From assembly GCF_963966145.1 (NCBI RefSeq), contig NC_091048.1:14508001-14572000 (forward strand): 64,000 nt of DNA, given 5' to 3'. The position numbers and the translations under genes were made by a program. This document shows positions 34,836 through 44,839 of this stretch, piece after piece. The notes below the pieces were generated by a model. It ran no database searches and had not been told where the DNA came from. It saw only the letters and a list, made by a program, of their open reading frames with translations. Within the stretch, counting starts at the first letter, position 1. Each line of letters starts with the position of its first letter. Source of the DNA: Tenebrio molitor. Lineage: Eukaryota; Arthropoda; Insecta; Coleoptera; Tenebrionidae.

Positions 34836-35017
34836 TAGAGCGACTGTCAGGCCAAATTTCCTATCTGTGCGCGTTGTTAACTACTGGAATATGCTTCCTA
34901 TACAACTTATTGAGTCTGAGAGTGTAAATATATTTAAGAATCGCCTGGATGATCATTTCGGTTGGTAAAATCATTTTCTTTATCTCTGAGTAAAATAGCT
35001 TTATAAGCTCTACTCAT

Positions 35018-35105
35018 TTTGGTATATAATAATAATAATAATAAATATAATTTCAAGATTATTTATTAAATAAAAATAAATAAATAAATAAACAATACTA
35101 AATTA
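35018..35105 (+). repeat. TAA and TAAA microsatellites between two LINEs
   Basis: TAATAATAATAATAA at about 35027-35043 is the tail of the CR1-group LINE; AATAAATAAATAAATAAAC at 35076-35094 directly precedes the 5'-truncated R4 copy. Dong, in the R4 clade, is known to target TAA-type repeats, so this placement may not be chance. Confidence 0.55.
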
Positions 35106-36908
35106 AAATCCGAGCCTATTCAAGTTAAACGGGGAATTTATGAAGGAGATTCTTTAAGTCCTTTATGGTTTTGTCTAGCCATTAATCCTTTGACAAATCT
35201 ATTAAATAGCACTGGATATGGTTTCAATATTAGACTTAATAATACCACACTATCCAAATTAAATCACCTTCTTTATATGGATGACATAAAACTTTATGCA
35301 TCAAAAAAGAATCACATTTTATCTTTACTAACAATAACTGAAAATTTCTCAAATGATATTGGAATGAGTTTTGGTATTGATAAGTGTAAAATGCAATCAA
35401 TATGTCGCGGTCATTACGAACATTTAGAATATATAACTCAAGAAGGAGAAATCATTAAAAATTTAAATAAAGGAGAATTTTATAAATATTTAGGTATTAA
35501 TCAATCAAATCATATTCAACATTCAATTATAAAAGAAAATTTAGAAAAGCAATTTTATTTAAGAATTAAATCTATTTTAAAATCAAAATTAAACGGTAAT
35601 AATTTAATTAAAGCAGTTAATACATATGCTGTTCCATTACTGACCTATTCTTTCGGTGTTATAAAATGGTCCAAAACTAATTTACAGAACATAAACATTA
35701 AAACTAGAGTTCTTTTTACCAAATTTAGTAAACACCATCCTAAATCTGCTATTGAAAGATTTAATTTACCACGCGAAAACGGTGGTAGGGGTTTTTCAAA
35801 TCTAGAAGTACTGCTAAAAAATCAAATTGCTTCACTAAAAAATTATTTCCTCAATAGAGCTCGTGATAACACCTTTTTTAATGCTTTGGTTTCAGCCGAT
35901 AAAGGCTACACACCTTTAAATTTAAGTGATAATATAATTTCAGATATTGTTAAGCCAAATATACCTGACACTATAGCAAATATAAAACAGAAGTCTTTAC
36001 ATGGGAGATACTTTAAAGAACTGGAACAACCAGAAGTTAATATTCAGGCCTCTCATGCATGGCTTAAGAAATCAAATATTCACCCTGAGACGGAGGGTTT
36101 TATATTTGCAATACAAGATCGTGTTATAAATACAAGAAATTATAAAAAACACATATGCGGTATACAATCGATAATTGATAAATGTAGGATTTGCGGAACT
36201 GAAGGGGAAACAATTGAACACATCATTTCTTCTTGCACCGTTTTGGCTCAAAGCGAATATAAAAAACGTCACGATATATTCGCTAAAATTATACACATGA
36301 ATTTAGCTGTTAAATTCAATTTATTAAAGAATACACAACCACATTATAGTTATACACCAGAAAGTTGTTTGGAAAATGACAGTTACAAGTTATATTTTGA
36401 TAGAACAATTTTAACTGACATTCATATTAAGCATAACAGACCAGACATTATAATTTTAAATAAACAACAAAAGCAAGCATATCTTTTAGATATAGCTGTT
36501 CCAAATTCACATAATATAACACAGACATATAACACAAAAATTAATAAATATTTAGAGCTGTCCATTGCTGAGAAATCTTTGGTGTTTAGAAAAAATTTCG
36601 ATTTTACCACTTGTAATTTCAGCAACGGGAATAGTACCGCAATCTCTTTTTAAAAATTTAAAAATTCTGGATTTAGATAACACATTGGTAGTTGAAATTC
36701 AAAAAGGTATATTATTATACTCATGTCACATCGTGAGGAAGTTCCTTAACATTGACACAGAACATAATACACAACAAAGTCAAAACGCGGAGGCGAGACG
36801 CCGGTAATTATGTTGATAAGCACTGCACTATTACTTGATAGTAATATCCGTAATAGTGTATGTACTCCGGCAAAATTGCCGTGCCGCCGGGTGGAGGTGG
36901 GATAAGAA
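35106..36908 (+). mobile_element. R4-clade LINE, 5' truncated copy
   Basis: Begins within the reverse transcriptase and ends GGTGGGATAAGAAGAA. The copy is about 98 percent identical by eye to 59560-61654 and shares its 3' UTR with 11026-11263. Confidence 0.85.
35112..36807 (+). pseudogene. R4-clade LINE ORF, RT and restriction-like endonuclease
   Basis: The frame runs from PIQVKRGIYEGDSLSPLWFC (the RT motif before the palm) through LNHLLYMDDIKLYA (YMDD-type active site), a zinc motif CRICGTEGETIEHIISSC and the endonuclease core RPDIIILNKQQKQAYLLDIA, ending KYLELSIAEK. A two-base deletion near 36565 shifts the frame; the true C-terminus (LPLVISATGIVPQSLF, GILLYSCHIVRKFLN) continues to 36807. 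The PD...D arrangement and the CCHC motif are those of RLE-type LINEs that insert at specific sites. The start given by an ATG is meaningless because the copy is 5' truncated. Confidence 0.82.
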
Positions 36909-37042
36909 GAAATCATACTGAGTCGCTTTTTGTGCCGGTGAGTGTATTTCCCACTATGAGCGTCAATTTTTAACCTATAAAGGTTTTAGTATTTTGTATT
37001 CATGACATAAAAAAATATAAATTATTACAATAATGCACTATA

Positions 37043-38195
37043 CAGTGCATTATTTTTAAGTGTTGCCATAGGGAATTGCATGGTAAAACTTGTATCCCCT
37101 GTCAACTTTTGTTCTGATGAAAATATTCAAACCATTTTTGGAACAAAGTTGGAAGATTTTTTAAACTATCGGATAGATTACAATTCAATATCCTAAACTG
37201 TCGAAAAAGTTGTGAAAAAATATTTCTAGCGCGTCGGAATAATAGTACGTCGAGCGGCCGCCAGAAGAGCGTCCCTGTCGGCTCAATTAGCACCTGAGAT
37301 CTGACCATCTCCACTTTTGACTTTTGTCACTTTCATTTAAAAAATAAATATCGAGATCTCCTCGAGGCTATGATTAAAATAAATAATAAATTAAAATATA
37401 AAACCTAATTTTTGTTCTCATATCGCCTACTACGTTTTTTGTCAAATTATTTACGTTCATTAATTTCAACTTTGAAGAGTAAAATTAGTACAATAAAACT
37501 GCTTGTCGTTCGTTGTTCAAACAGTATGCATTACGCAGTCTTATTAATGATTACAAAAATAAAAATTTGCACCAAATCTGCAGTGGATCATCATTAGTTA
37601 ACAGAGGTTATAATTTTTACCATAATTCCCTGCGTCAACAGTTAAAAAAAAACGCATAAAATATCAACCAGAAACTGTGGAGGAATTAAGGGCAAGAATA
37701 ACACGCGAAGAAATTTTCAAGATCGCTTGGGACATTGTCTAGCAGTCACACTTTGAACATTTCTTTTAATAATTTCTGTTAATTTGTTGAATTATTTGTG
37801 CGTTGTTTTGTTTTTTTTTAATAAATAAATGTTTACATGTTCTGCCTTCCAAAAGCTAATTTAATCATAGCCTCGAGGAGATCTCGCTATTTATTTTTTA
37901 AATGAAAGTGACAAAAGTCAAAAGTGGAGATGGTCAGGTGCTGGTTGAGTTGAGTCGACAGGGACGCTATTCTGGCGACCGCTCGACGTACTATTATTCC
38001 GGCGCGCTAGAAATTATTTTTTTCACAACTTTTTCGACAGTTTAGGATATTGAATTGTAATCTATCCGATAGTTTAAAAAATCTTCCAACTTTGTTCCAA
38101 AAATGGTTTGAATATTTTCATCAGAACAAAAGTTAACAGAGGGTATAAGTTTTACCATGCAATTCCCTATGGCAACAGTAAAAAAAAATGCACTG
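37043..38195. mobile_element. 1.15-kb long-TIR mariner derivative
   Basis: Ends CAGTGCATTATTTTTAAGTG and the complement of TTTTTTTTTGCACTG-type right end are flanked by TA. The arms are about 330 bp each and nearly identical (GCCATAGGGAATTGCATGG, CTATCGGATAG, GAGATCTCCTCGAGGCTATG). The centre has a transposase tail at 37659-37742 (KYQPETVEELRARITREEIF then KIAWDIV and stop). Confidence 0.82.
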
Positions 38196-38369
38196 TATAT
38201 GCATCGTGGGGTGAGAACGAGTGAGCCTTGATGCTGCTAACGGTTGGTAGTATTCCACCATGTACTCCACGGAGCACGGATGATGCATTTCACCAATTTC
38301 AACAAATGTTCCCCGAGCCAGTTGTTATATACCTTAGTTGCGTTTAAGCAGCATTGCACGAGATTGGTG

Positions 38370-38540
38370 CAACGTTACCTACAAACCAGTGATGGAAAAA
38401 GGCAAAAGCTACTGGTAGAAAGAACATCATCTACACTTACAGAAGATGTAGTCGAGAATGTTCGAGGTAGAATGGAACAAAGCCCTCGAAAGTCAGTGCG
38501 AAAGCTTTCACTCCAAACAGGTGTGACTCTTATCTAAAAC
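38370..38540 (+). pseudogene. mariner-type transposase N-terminal fragment
   Basis: The plus strand reads TLTEDVVENVRGRMEQSPRK then SVRKLSLQTGV, the second helix-turn-helix region of insect mariner-like transposases (typically VRxRVExSPRKSVRRLSxQTG). Stops follow. It links the long-TIR element to the TIR fragment at 38703. Confidence 0.65.
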
Positions 38541-38702
38541 ACACGCATCCAAAGTTCTTTGTTGGACACGTTTAATGCAGGGCCTAATAATTCTTACCAT
38601 TAGAAATCCCGTCATTCCTTTTCCTTACTGTACAAGCTTGTCATATGGAAATTGCCTAACCATTTTAAAAAAGAAATTAAAGTTCCACCCTTACAAATTT
38701 TA

Positions 38703-38824
38703 AATTTTTAAATGAAAGTGACAAAAGTCAAAAGTGGAGATGGTCAGATCTCAGGTGCTAATTGAGCCGACAGGGACGCTATTCTGGCGACCACTCGACG
38801 TACTATTATTCCGACGCGCTAGAA
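38703..38824. repeat. partial arm of the 37043-38195 element, split by the recombinase element
   Basis: This 120-bp piece matches 37900-38013 and its continuation lies at 42072-42105. Between the two halves (GCGCTAGAA and ATATTTTTTCAC) sit the two hairpin elements 38825-42071. The intact version at 38005-38040 gives the sequence without the insert. Confidence 0.82.
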
Positions 38825-39144
38825 TAGCTATTTATGTAGTTAGTTGCAAAATGAGAGTATTTTTCGCATGAGACGTGAAAATTGTCCCAACGAACGAAGT
38901 GAGTTGGGCAACACGTCGAATGCGAAAAACACTCGGTTTTGCAACGAATCACATACAAGATTTTTTCTAATTCCTCATAAAATTGTTAAAAAAAACAAGA
39001 AATATTTAAATTTTAGTAAGTACCTAATTAAATCATTCTACCATTGAATTTGTCAAGGAATTTATGTTTCGCTTTACTATGACAATATGTAAACAGAAAA
39101 AAAAATCCACAAAATCACAATTTGGTATCAATTTGGTCCCTCAA

Positions 39145-40410
39145 ATGAGTGATTCCGAAGAAAGTGTGGGTGCAGATATTGAAGCTGCAGCGGAAGCTGC
39201 TATTTCGACCTGGTTACCAGCGAAGTCGCGAGCTGTTTATGAGTTAAGTTATCAACGCTTCGACCAGTGGTTGGGTTTGAGGAAGTTGGAATGCATATCC
39301 GAAAAAGTAATGTTAGCTTATTTCATGCAAAGGTCTAAATTGCTGAAACCATCAACAATGTGGATCGAGTATTCAAAACTAAGAACAACCATTTATTTGA
39401 ATAAAAAGGTAGATATTAGCAAATTCAACAATTTGATTGCATTCTTGAAGAGACAGAGTGAAGGCTATCGCGGGAAGAAATCGAAGGTTTTTACCAAGGA
39501 TGAAGTCCATGCATTTTTAAAAGAAGCCAACGATGAAACATATTTAATGTTAAAGGTACAAGAAAAAAATTATTAGAGAAGAATTACATTACAAAATAAT
39601 CATCTTTTTCAGGTTTTACTAATTGTCGGTATATCAGGAGCCTGCCGTAGGCAAGAACTACTTCAGTTGTCTATAAAAGACATAGAAGATATGGGAGAAT
39701 TCCTGAAGATTCAGGTACTTGAAACTAAAACAAAAGTACCACGAGAATTTACCATAACTCCGGGAAATGTTAGTGGATTAAATTTATTAGAAGTCTTTCG
39801 AAGATATTCTTCATTGCGATCTAAAAATACACGGCACCAGAGATTTTTTGTTGGTTATAGACTTGGAAAATGCATTGCCCACCCTGTTGGAATAAATACT
39901 ATTGGCGGCGCTCCAAAACAAATAGCCACTTTCCTTGGTTTGAAGAATCCCGAAGAATACACCGGTCACGCTTTCCGCCGTAGTTCGGCTACATTATTAG
40001 CTGAATCCGGAGCAGATACGTCAATTTTGAAACGTCTTGGGGGGTGGAAATCGACCAATGTTGCCGAGGGTTACGTTGACGAATCAATACAAAATAAGAA
40101 GAAGATCGCTCAAATGATTTTAGGCAAAGACAACACTACCAGTAAAGGCTTATCTTTCAAAAAATTGAAAACACATGATGCTACGTCTTCAAGTGGTCAA
40201 ATCCCAGAGAAAAATAATTACTTATCGGTTGATAGTTATCATGAGATGTCTGCTGTATCGTCAAACAATCAAATTTCAGACGAACTTAACTTGTCATCAT
40301 CATTAACAGAAGGTTTCCATATTTCACATTTACATAATTGTACTGTAAATATATACCGTATGTTTCAAAAAATTTCTGGTCAAGTAGGTCCTGCAAAACA
40401 AAAGCATTAA
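39145..40410 (+). CDS. tyrosine recombinase (phage-integrase fold), two exons
   Basis: Exon 1 (39145-39555) and exon 2 (39613-40410) flank a 57-nt GT-AG intron; joining gives ETYLMLK then VLLIVGISGACRRQEL in one frame. The N-terminal SAM-like core-binding part is at about 25-125 (YELSYQRFDQWLGLRKLE). Catalytic residues of the family are all present: Arg149 in GACRRQEL, a Lys in ETKTK, His256-x-x-Arg259 in TGHAFRRSSATLL, Trp282 in LGGWKST and Tyr291 in NVAEGYVDES. Enzymes of this kind cut and rejoin DNA without high-energy cofactors. The ATG at 39145 (MSDSEESVGAD) is preferred; an in-frame ATG lies at 39064. The last 18 codons derive from the transposon inserted at 40356; without it the protein would end NCTVNIYNKSST at 41393, about 390 residues. 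Crypton-type transposons encode such proteins in insects. Confidence 0.82.
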
Positions 40411-41374
40411 AAACGTATGGCGCAGCTTGTCAAATAATAACTGAACTGTCAAAAACGTCATTAATTGCCGTAATAATTTTGTTCGCAAAATGTTATCTAT
40501 GAGAATGATTTTCACTCCTGAACAACAGATATTCATGATTGAACCTTATTTTTCCAATGGTCACACACTTCACACATTTCGAGAAAGTGACAGTATTCAG
40601 CAGAAGTGCTTGACCCAAACTTCGTACTGAGGAAAATATTGACTGTCAAACGTGGAAGACGCACCCCAATTATCTCTCAGGCAACTGTCGCAGCAGACTG
40701 AGTTATCAGTGTCAATTTGTCAAAGGATTGTTCGAAAGGATCTTGAAGATTCAGTAACAGCTGAAAGATACCGGAACAACATTCTTGATGTTTTCACAAT
40801 CAACTCCAACTGGCTCAAGGGTACTTTCAATAAGACGGGGCTACAGCACGCGAGACTCTTCGTTATTTGTGGCAATTTTTTGCACCCATGCTGCTTGATA
40901 AAGAGGAGTCTTCCAATGTGCATTGAAGCTCAAGGCTATCATTTTTAACACTTGCTCTAGAGTAATTTAAAACACATTATTGTTAATTGTTGTTTATTTA
41001 TTTATTTATTGTTGTTACATTACTTGTTTACACATATTGCCCGGGTTTATTGGCTTTTGTTGATGTTGTTGCGCGGCCGTGCCGGGTACATAACCTAACT
41101 TTAATCCGAAGCAAATAAGCGATCGTCTGCGCCTCCGCGGTACTGCAATATGAAATCTTGGCGCCAACGCCAACGGCCAACCCGAATTCTCATAGAATCG
41201 TAGGCGAAAAGAACCGTTCTCAAGCTTTTTTTGAAATTGCCATTTTATGACAGTTCATTCAAAACAATTATTGTGATAAACACATTTCCACCTGAATATT
41301 CAAGTTACGCCATACGTTTTTAATGCTTTTGTTTTTCAGAACCTACTTGACCAGAAATTTTTTGAAACATACGG
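40356..41374. mobile_element. 1.02-kb mariner derivative in the recombinase gene
   Basis: Ends CCGTATGTTTCAAAAAATTT and its complement at 41355-41374 are flanked by TA (40354-55, 41375-76). Inverted arms are about 70 bp. Inside, MIFTPEQQIFMIEPYFSNGH near 40503 and RGRRTPIISQATV then RQLSQQTELSVSICQRIVRK near 40645-40735 are pieces of a mariner-type transposase N-terminus. Confidence 0.8.
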
Positions 41375-41514
41375 TATAATAAATCATCCACTTAATTATT
41401 CTTAATTGAATTTGACACTTTTTTTCGCATTAATGCAAAAAAGAACGTCATTTTGACATTCAAAACGACAACATAAAATTCGACATTTTACAACGGAATT
41501 AGAATAGCTATTTA

Positions 41515-42071
41515 TGTAATAAGTACATAATATAGGTCTTTGTGGACGAGCCCTATAGTTTATGGCAGAGCGAGCTTGCGAGCGAGGCTAATAAATAGGG
41601 CAAGTTCACAAAGCCTAGTTATGTACGAATTACATACAAAGCTTTATGTTCGATTGTGAAGTTAAGTTTCTTTTAGATACAAAATTAATAGATTCTAAAA
41701 ATTACGATAATTTCGAAGTGTTCTGTTTTTGTTTCTGTGGTTACGAAATGATTTATTACTATTTATTTGAAAACAAACAGTGTTTGTGTTTGAAATACGA
41801 ACTGAAATCGTCTTTATTTCTAGTTGTAATAATGAGCAAAGTAAGTGAAATTGCGGCAAAAGCTAAAGAATCTTGACTGCAAAGTTTTCTATTAATTATA
41901 TTCATTCCTGATTTAAATAAAATTAGGAAAATTTTGACGTTTATTTTGAAGTAATACCCAAAATTGACAAGCGGCCGTTTTACTATCTTTATGGACTAGT
42001 CCATAAACAGATAGTTTGTGGACACTAAACGATATCATAAATCATGAATTATAATACAATCGAACATAAAA
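41515..42071 (+). mobile_element. hairpin-type element family 2, non-autonomous copy
   Basis: Starts TAGCTATTTATGTAATAAG directly after GAA, the end of the recombinase element. Hairpin arms are 41523-41556 and 41595-41626 (GTACATAATATAGGTCTTTG / complement) with tip GAGCGAGCTTGCGAGCGAGG. TTATGTTCGATTGTGA at 41644-41659 pairs with ACAATCGAACATAAA at 42056-42070, the right end. A 76-codon ORF at 41646-41876 has no known motif. A perfect palindrome TTTATGGACTAGTCCATAAA is at 41990-42008. Confidence 0.75.
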
Positions 42072-42105
42072 ATATTTTTTCACGACTTTTTCGACAGTAC
42101 CCCGG

Positions 42106-42893
42106 AGCCCCGCCGCACCACATAAGGAAAAAGAGAGGAAAAAACAAGCCGACCGCAAGGTACCTGATAGGCCAGGAGTGGTGAAAGGGGAAAGGCTACA
42201 AAAAATGTTTATTTTTTGTTGAGTTGAGAATATTTGTTTATTTAATTCGTGTTAATACATATTCATAATAAAAACATTAAACATGCACGGTCTACACGAC
42301 AGTGACAGATGACATATGACATACACGACGTATGTCATCTGTCACTTTTCGACTTTTCTATATAAAGCGTTTTATTGCATTCTACTCCACCAGGTATTAC
42401 TTTCGCTTACAATAAAATGCACCTAATGTCTCGAAACAAGTCAATATTAACCGTTTGTTCTCAACTTTGACAAGCGAGACGTTTCTGCCTAAGCCAAAAT
42501 GGCGCTTCCGAGAGTTGCCAACTTGGACTTAGTGTTATCTAAAATTGCCTATTAATAACCTAGGAACTGAAAAGTTACTAGGGACTGGTCACAGTCAAAA
42601 TGAATATAGTCGACTCAAGTTGCAAAAAACCACTTGTCATTTGCAACAACATTTTTTCAACATTTTCGAACCAAATAAAGGCACAAAGGGACCTGAAAAT
42701 CATAGTTTGGATTGAATATTTTCCATATAAGTACAGTTCTAAAGTAATTTCAAACGACTTATGCCATTAAATTGCTGTTGCAAATCCAAATTGGTTTTTT
42801 GCAACTTGAGTCAACTTTAGATATTACCTACTAATACATCCATATAATTTTTCTACGATCAAATGAACAATGCAAATATAACACGTAACTTCT
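42106..42893. other. gene-free stretch with two inverted-repeat units
   Basis: AGTGACAGATGACATA at 42301 is mirrored at 42331-42346. A 202-bp unit (42612-42813) has ends ACTCAAGTTGCAAAAAACCA and the mirrored TTGGTTTTTTGCAACTTGAG, a likely MITE. No gene is present. Confidence 0.5.
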
Positions 42894-43190
42894 TTTTTTG
42901 TTCGACACTGTTAGAATTTAAGAATTTTCTCCTATGTGAACGGATTTTGATAAATGTCACAACTTGTCAAAACGAAACGTCAAGCTAATTTTAAAGGTTT
43001 TAAGCGATTTGGAGCCTTTAAGGGGCTCGTCGAACAAAAAAACGTTGTATTCAACTCGTTCGTGTGTAAATTGGGCCTTTTTTTTGGTACTCGTGAGCCT
43101 TTAAAACGCTCGTTTCACTCGTGTTTTAAAATGGCCCAGGCGTGCCAAAAAATGCCCAATTTACACACAAACTCGTCAAATAAACTACTA
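42894..43190 (-). mobile_element. hairpin-type element family 1, copy C, complete
   Basis: In complement it starts TAGTAGTTTATTTGACGAG at 43190, has both hairpin arms (around 43055-43090 and 43140-43175), GAATACAACGTTTTTTTGTT, and ends TCTAACAGTGTCGAACAAAA at 42894. The minus-sense ORF that spans it also exists in other copies but shows no selection beyond repeat identity. Confidence 0.8.
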
Positions 43191-43421
43191 CGGGGTGATC
43201 AAGAAGGACTGTTTAAGTTGGTAACACTGGATCGTATTTTAAATCGTATAACAGGAGTAACTTCCGGCTGTTGGTGGCTTGTCGTTGTTAATGCTATACC
43301 TATATCAGATATTTGTCAAATAAAGCAACAAAACATATCCAGTAGCAGTGTTATAAATAACCGAATTAAAAAATGTTTTTAATTGTACTACCAACTTAAA
43401 CAATCCGTCTTGATCACCCGG
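43191..43421. mobile_element. 231-bp MITE, TA target, copy 3 of 3
   Basis: Same length and ends as 7380-7610; inserted in the TA that starts the family 1 hairpin element. Confidence 0.85.
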
Positions 43422-43433
43422 TATATTCATATA

Positions 43434-43716
43434 CAGACTGTCTATAAAAGAATGTGGGATCGCAGAGGGCTCTGGAATTTGAATTTGCCAACCCCTTTAA
43501 ATTCGTCAACTACTAACCGCCAAATTGTCAAATATATTCACAAGCTGTCAACACGAAATCAACTTAACCTCATTTACGCTTCGAAGCCCTGTTTTATTGT
43601 TTCTTGCGTTCCTGGTCTGCTTATTGTTTAAAAAAGCTAATATATTACGATTTCTGGTGAAAGAGTCGACACACAATCAAAGCCTACTTGGATGCCACAA
43701 TCATTTATAGACACTG
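43434..43716. mobile_element. 283-bp MITE, TA target
   Basis: Ends CAGACTGTCTATAAAAGAAT and the complement of ATCATTTATAGACACTG, TA-flanked. A left-end fragment of the same family is at 58255-58315. Confidence 0.75.
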
Positions 43717-44633
43717 TATTATACTAGACTATATCATTCATTACTTTATAAACCAATAAGAATCTTTGATTTTCTTTAGTTACAATGTATTACAGCGGTT
43801 ATTGTAGTAACCAGGGCGATTTCGAATATACGAACCTTTGTATATTCGAATATACCAACCTTTGTATTTTCGCTCGCCGCCTTAACTTACAAAAATTCTT
43901 GCGCTAGCCGTCACATTAACGTCACATTAAATCGCCCTGCTACTGAATGCGCCCAGTCGGTTTCGGGAACCTGTTTATTTATTTATTTATTTTATTCATG
44001 ATATAGTCTACCCGTATACAACTTGAGGATGGAAAATTCTCGATTACTCGACGTGTTGCCGGAAACACCACTCGATCTACGATCTCGTGGTGTTTCCGGG
44101 CAACACGTCTCGTATAATCGAGAATTTTCAATCCTCTCGTTGTATAATATATGAGAATTGAAAATTCTCGATTATACGAGACGTGTTTCCGGCAACACGT
44201 CGAGTAATCGAGAATTTTCCATCCTCGAGTTGTATACGGGTAGACTATTTATCATGAATAAAATAAATAAATAAATAAATAAATAAATAAACAGGTTCCC
44301 GAAACCGACTGGGCGCATTCAGTAGCAGAGCGATTTAATGTGAAGTTAGTGTGACGGTTAGCGCAAAAAATTTTGTAAGTTAAGGCGGCGAGCGAAAATA
44401 CAAAGGTTCGTATATTCGGAATCGCCCTGGTTACTACAATAACCGCTGTAATACATGGTAACTAAAGGAAATCAAAGATTCTTATTGGTTTATAAAGTAA
44501 TGAATGATATAATCATATATTATACAACTAGAGAATTGAAAATTCTCGATTATACGAAACGTGTTTCCGGCAACACGTCGAGTAATCCAGAATTTTCCAT
44601 CCTCGAGTTGCATACGGGTAACTATATCATGAA

Positions 44634-44713
<80 letters not shown>

Positions 44714-44839
44714 ATACATACATACATACATACATACATACATACATACATACATACATACATACATACATACATACATACATAAATAAATAAATAAATA
44801 AATAAACAAATAAACAAACAAATAAATAAATAAATAAAT
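44634..44839 (+). repeat. microsatellite: (TAAA)n, (TACA)n, (TAAA)n
   Basis: About 70 bp of TAAA, then about 70 bp of TACA, then TAAA with CAAA variants. ORFs reported across it on the minus strand (IYLF and CMYV repeats) are translations of the repeat. Confidence 0.95.

Larger units (their letters stand above)
29323..34968 (+). pseudogene. CR1-group LINE ORF2 (endonuclease and reverse transcriptase) split by two transposons
   Basis: Three exact pieces, 29323-29724, 31496-33773 and 34838-34968, add up to 2811 nt, a multiple of three, with no internal stop: 936 residues. The APE-like endonuclease has VTETWLS, GGVCVYL, VYRPPNSLI and, after the first insert, VAGDFNLPNLTWP and GKSDHVLLE. The reverse transcriptase has VYLDFAKAFDKVP, SGVPQGSVLGP and MFADDIKLYND. 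The C-terminus is RRLRGDLIYTFKVLKLGG, then after the second insert TVRPNFLSVRVVNYWNMLPI and VNIFKNRLDDHFGW. The protein drives target-primed reverse transcription. It is inactive only because of the inserts. Confidence 0.85.
27690..35043 (+). mobile_element. CR1-group LINE, near full length, with two nested DNA transposons
   Basis: A GC-richer 5' UTR (about 27690-28170) precedes ORF1 (28171-29316) and ORF2 (29323-34968 in three pieces), and the element ends in a TAA-type repeat at about 35018-35043. Without the two inserts (29725-31493 and 33774-34835) it is about 4.5 kb, a usual length. The 5' boundary is approximate and target duplications were not identified. Confidence 0.82.
38825..41514 (+). 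mobile_element. hairpin-headed element carrying a tyrosine recombinase gene
   Basis: It starts TAGCTATTTATGTAGTTAG directly after GAA. A hairpin follows: arms 38844-38880 and 38918-38946 (TTGCAAAATGAGAG... / complement), tip CCCAACGAACGAAGTGAGTT. Then come CACATACAAGA and TTTTTTCTAATTCC at 38961-38974, whose partner GGAATTAGAA closes the element at 41505-41514. The recombinase gene is in between and is interrupted only by a TA-flanked element (40356-41374). No target duplication is visible. The layout is the same as in the non-coding hairpin elements of the window. Whether the recombinase moves the element is inference. Confidence 0.7.

Noticed and set aside
38844..38946. Hairpins considered as microRNA precursors or terminators
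   Set aside because: Arms are longer than usual pre-miRNA arms, occur in the same position within mobile elements, and are followed by repeat termini rather than by transcription units.
42954..43382. ORF beginning MSQLVKTKRQANFK, also seen on the minus strand at 4791-5006
   Set aside because: It lies in the family 1 hairpin element; the frame runs through the hairpin and is broken in other copies, so the recurrence reflects repeat identity.
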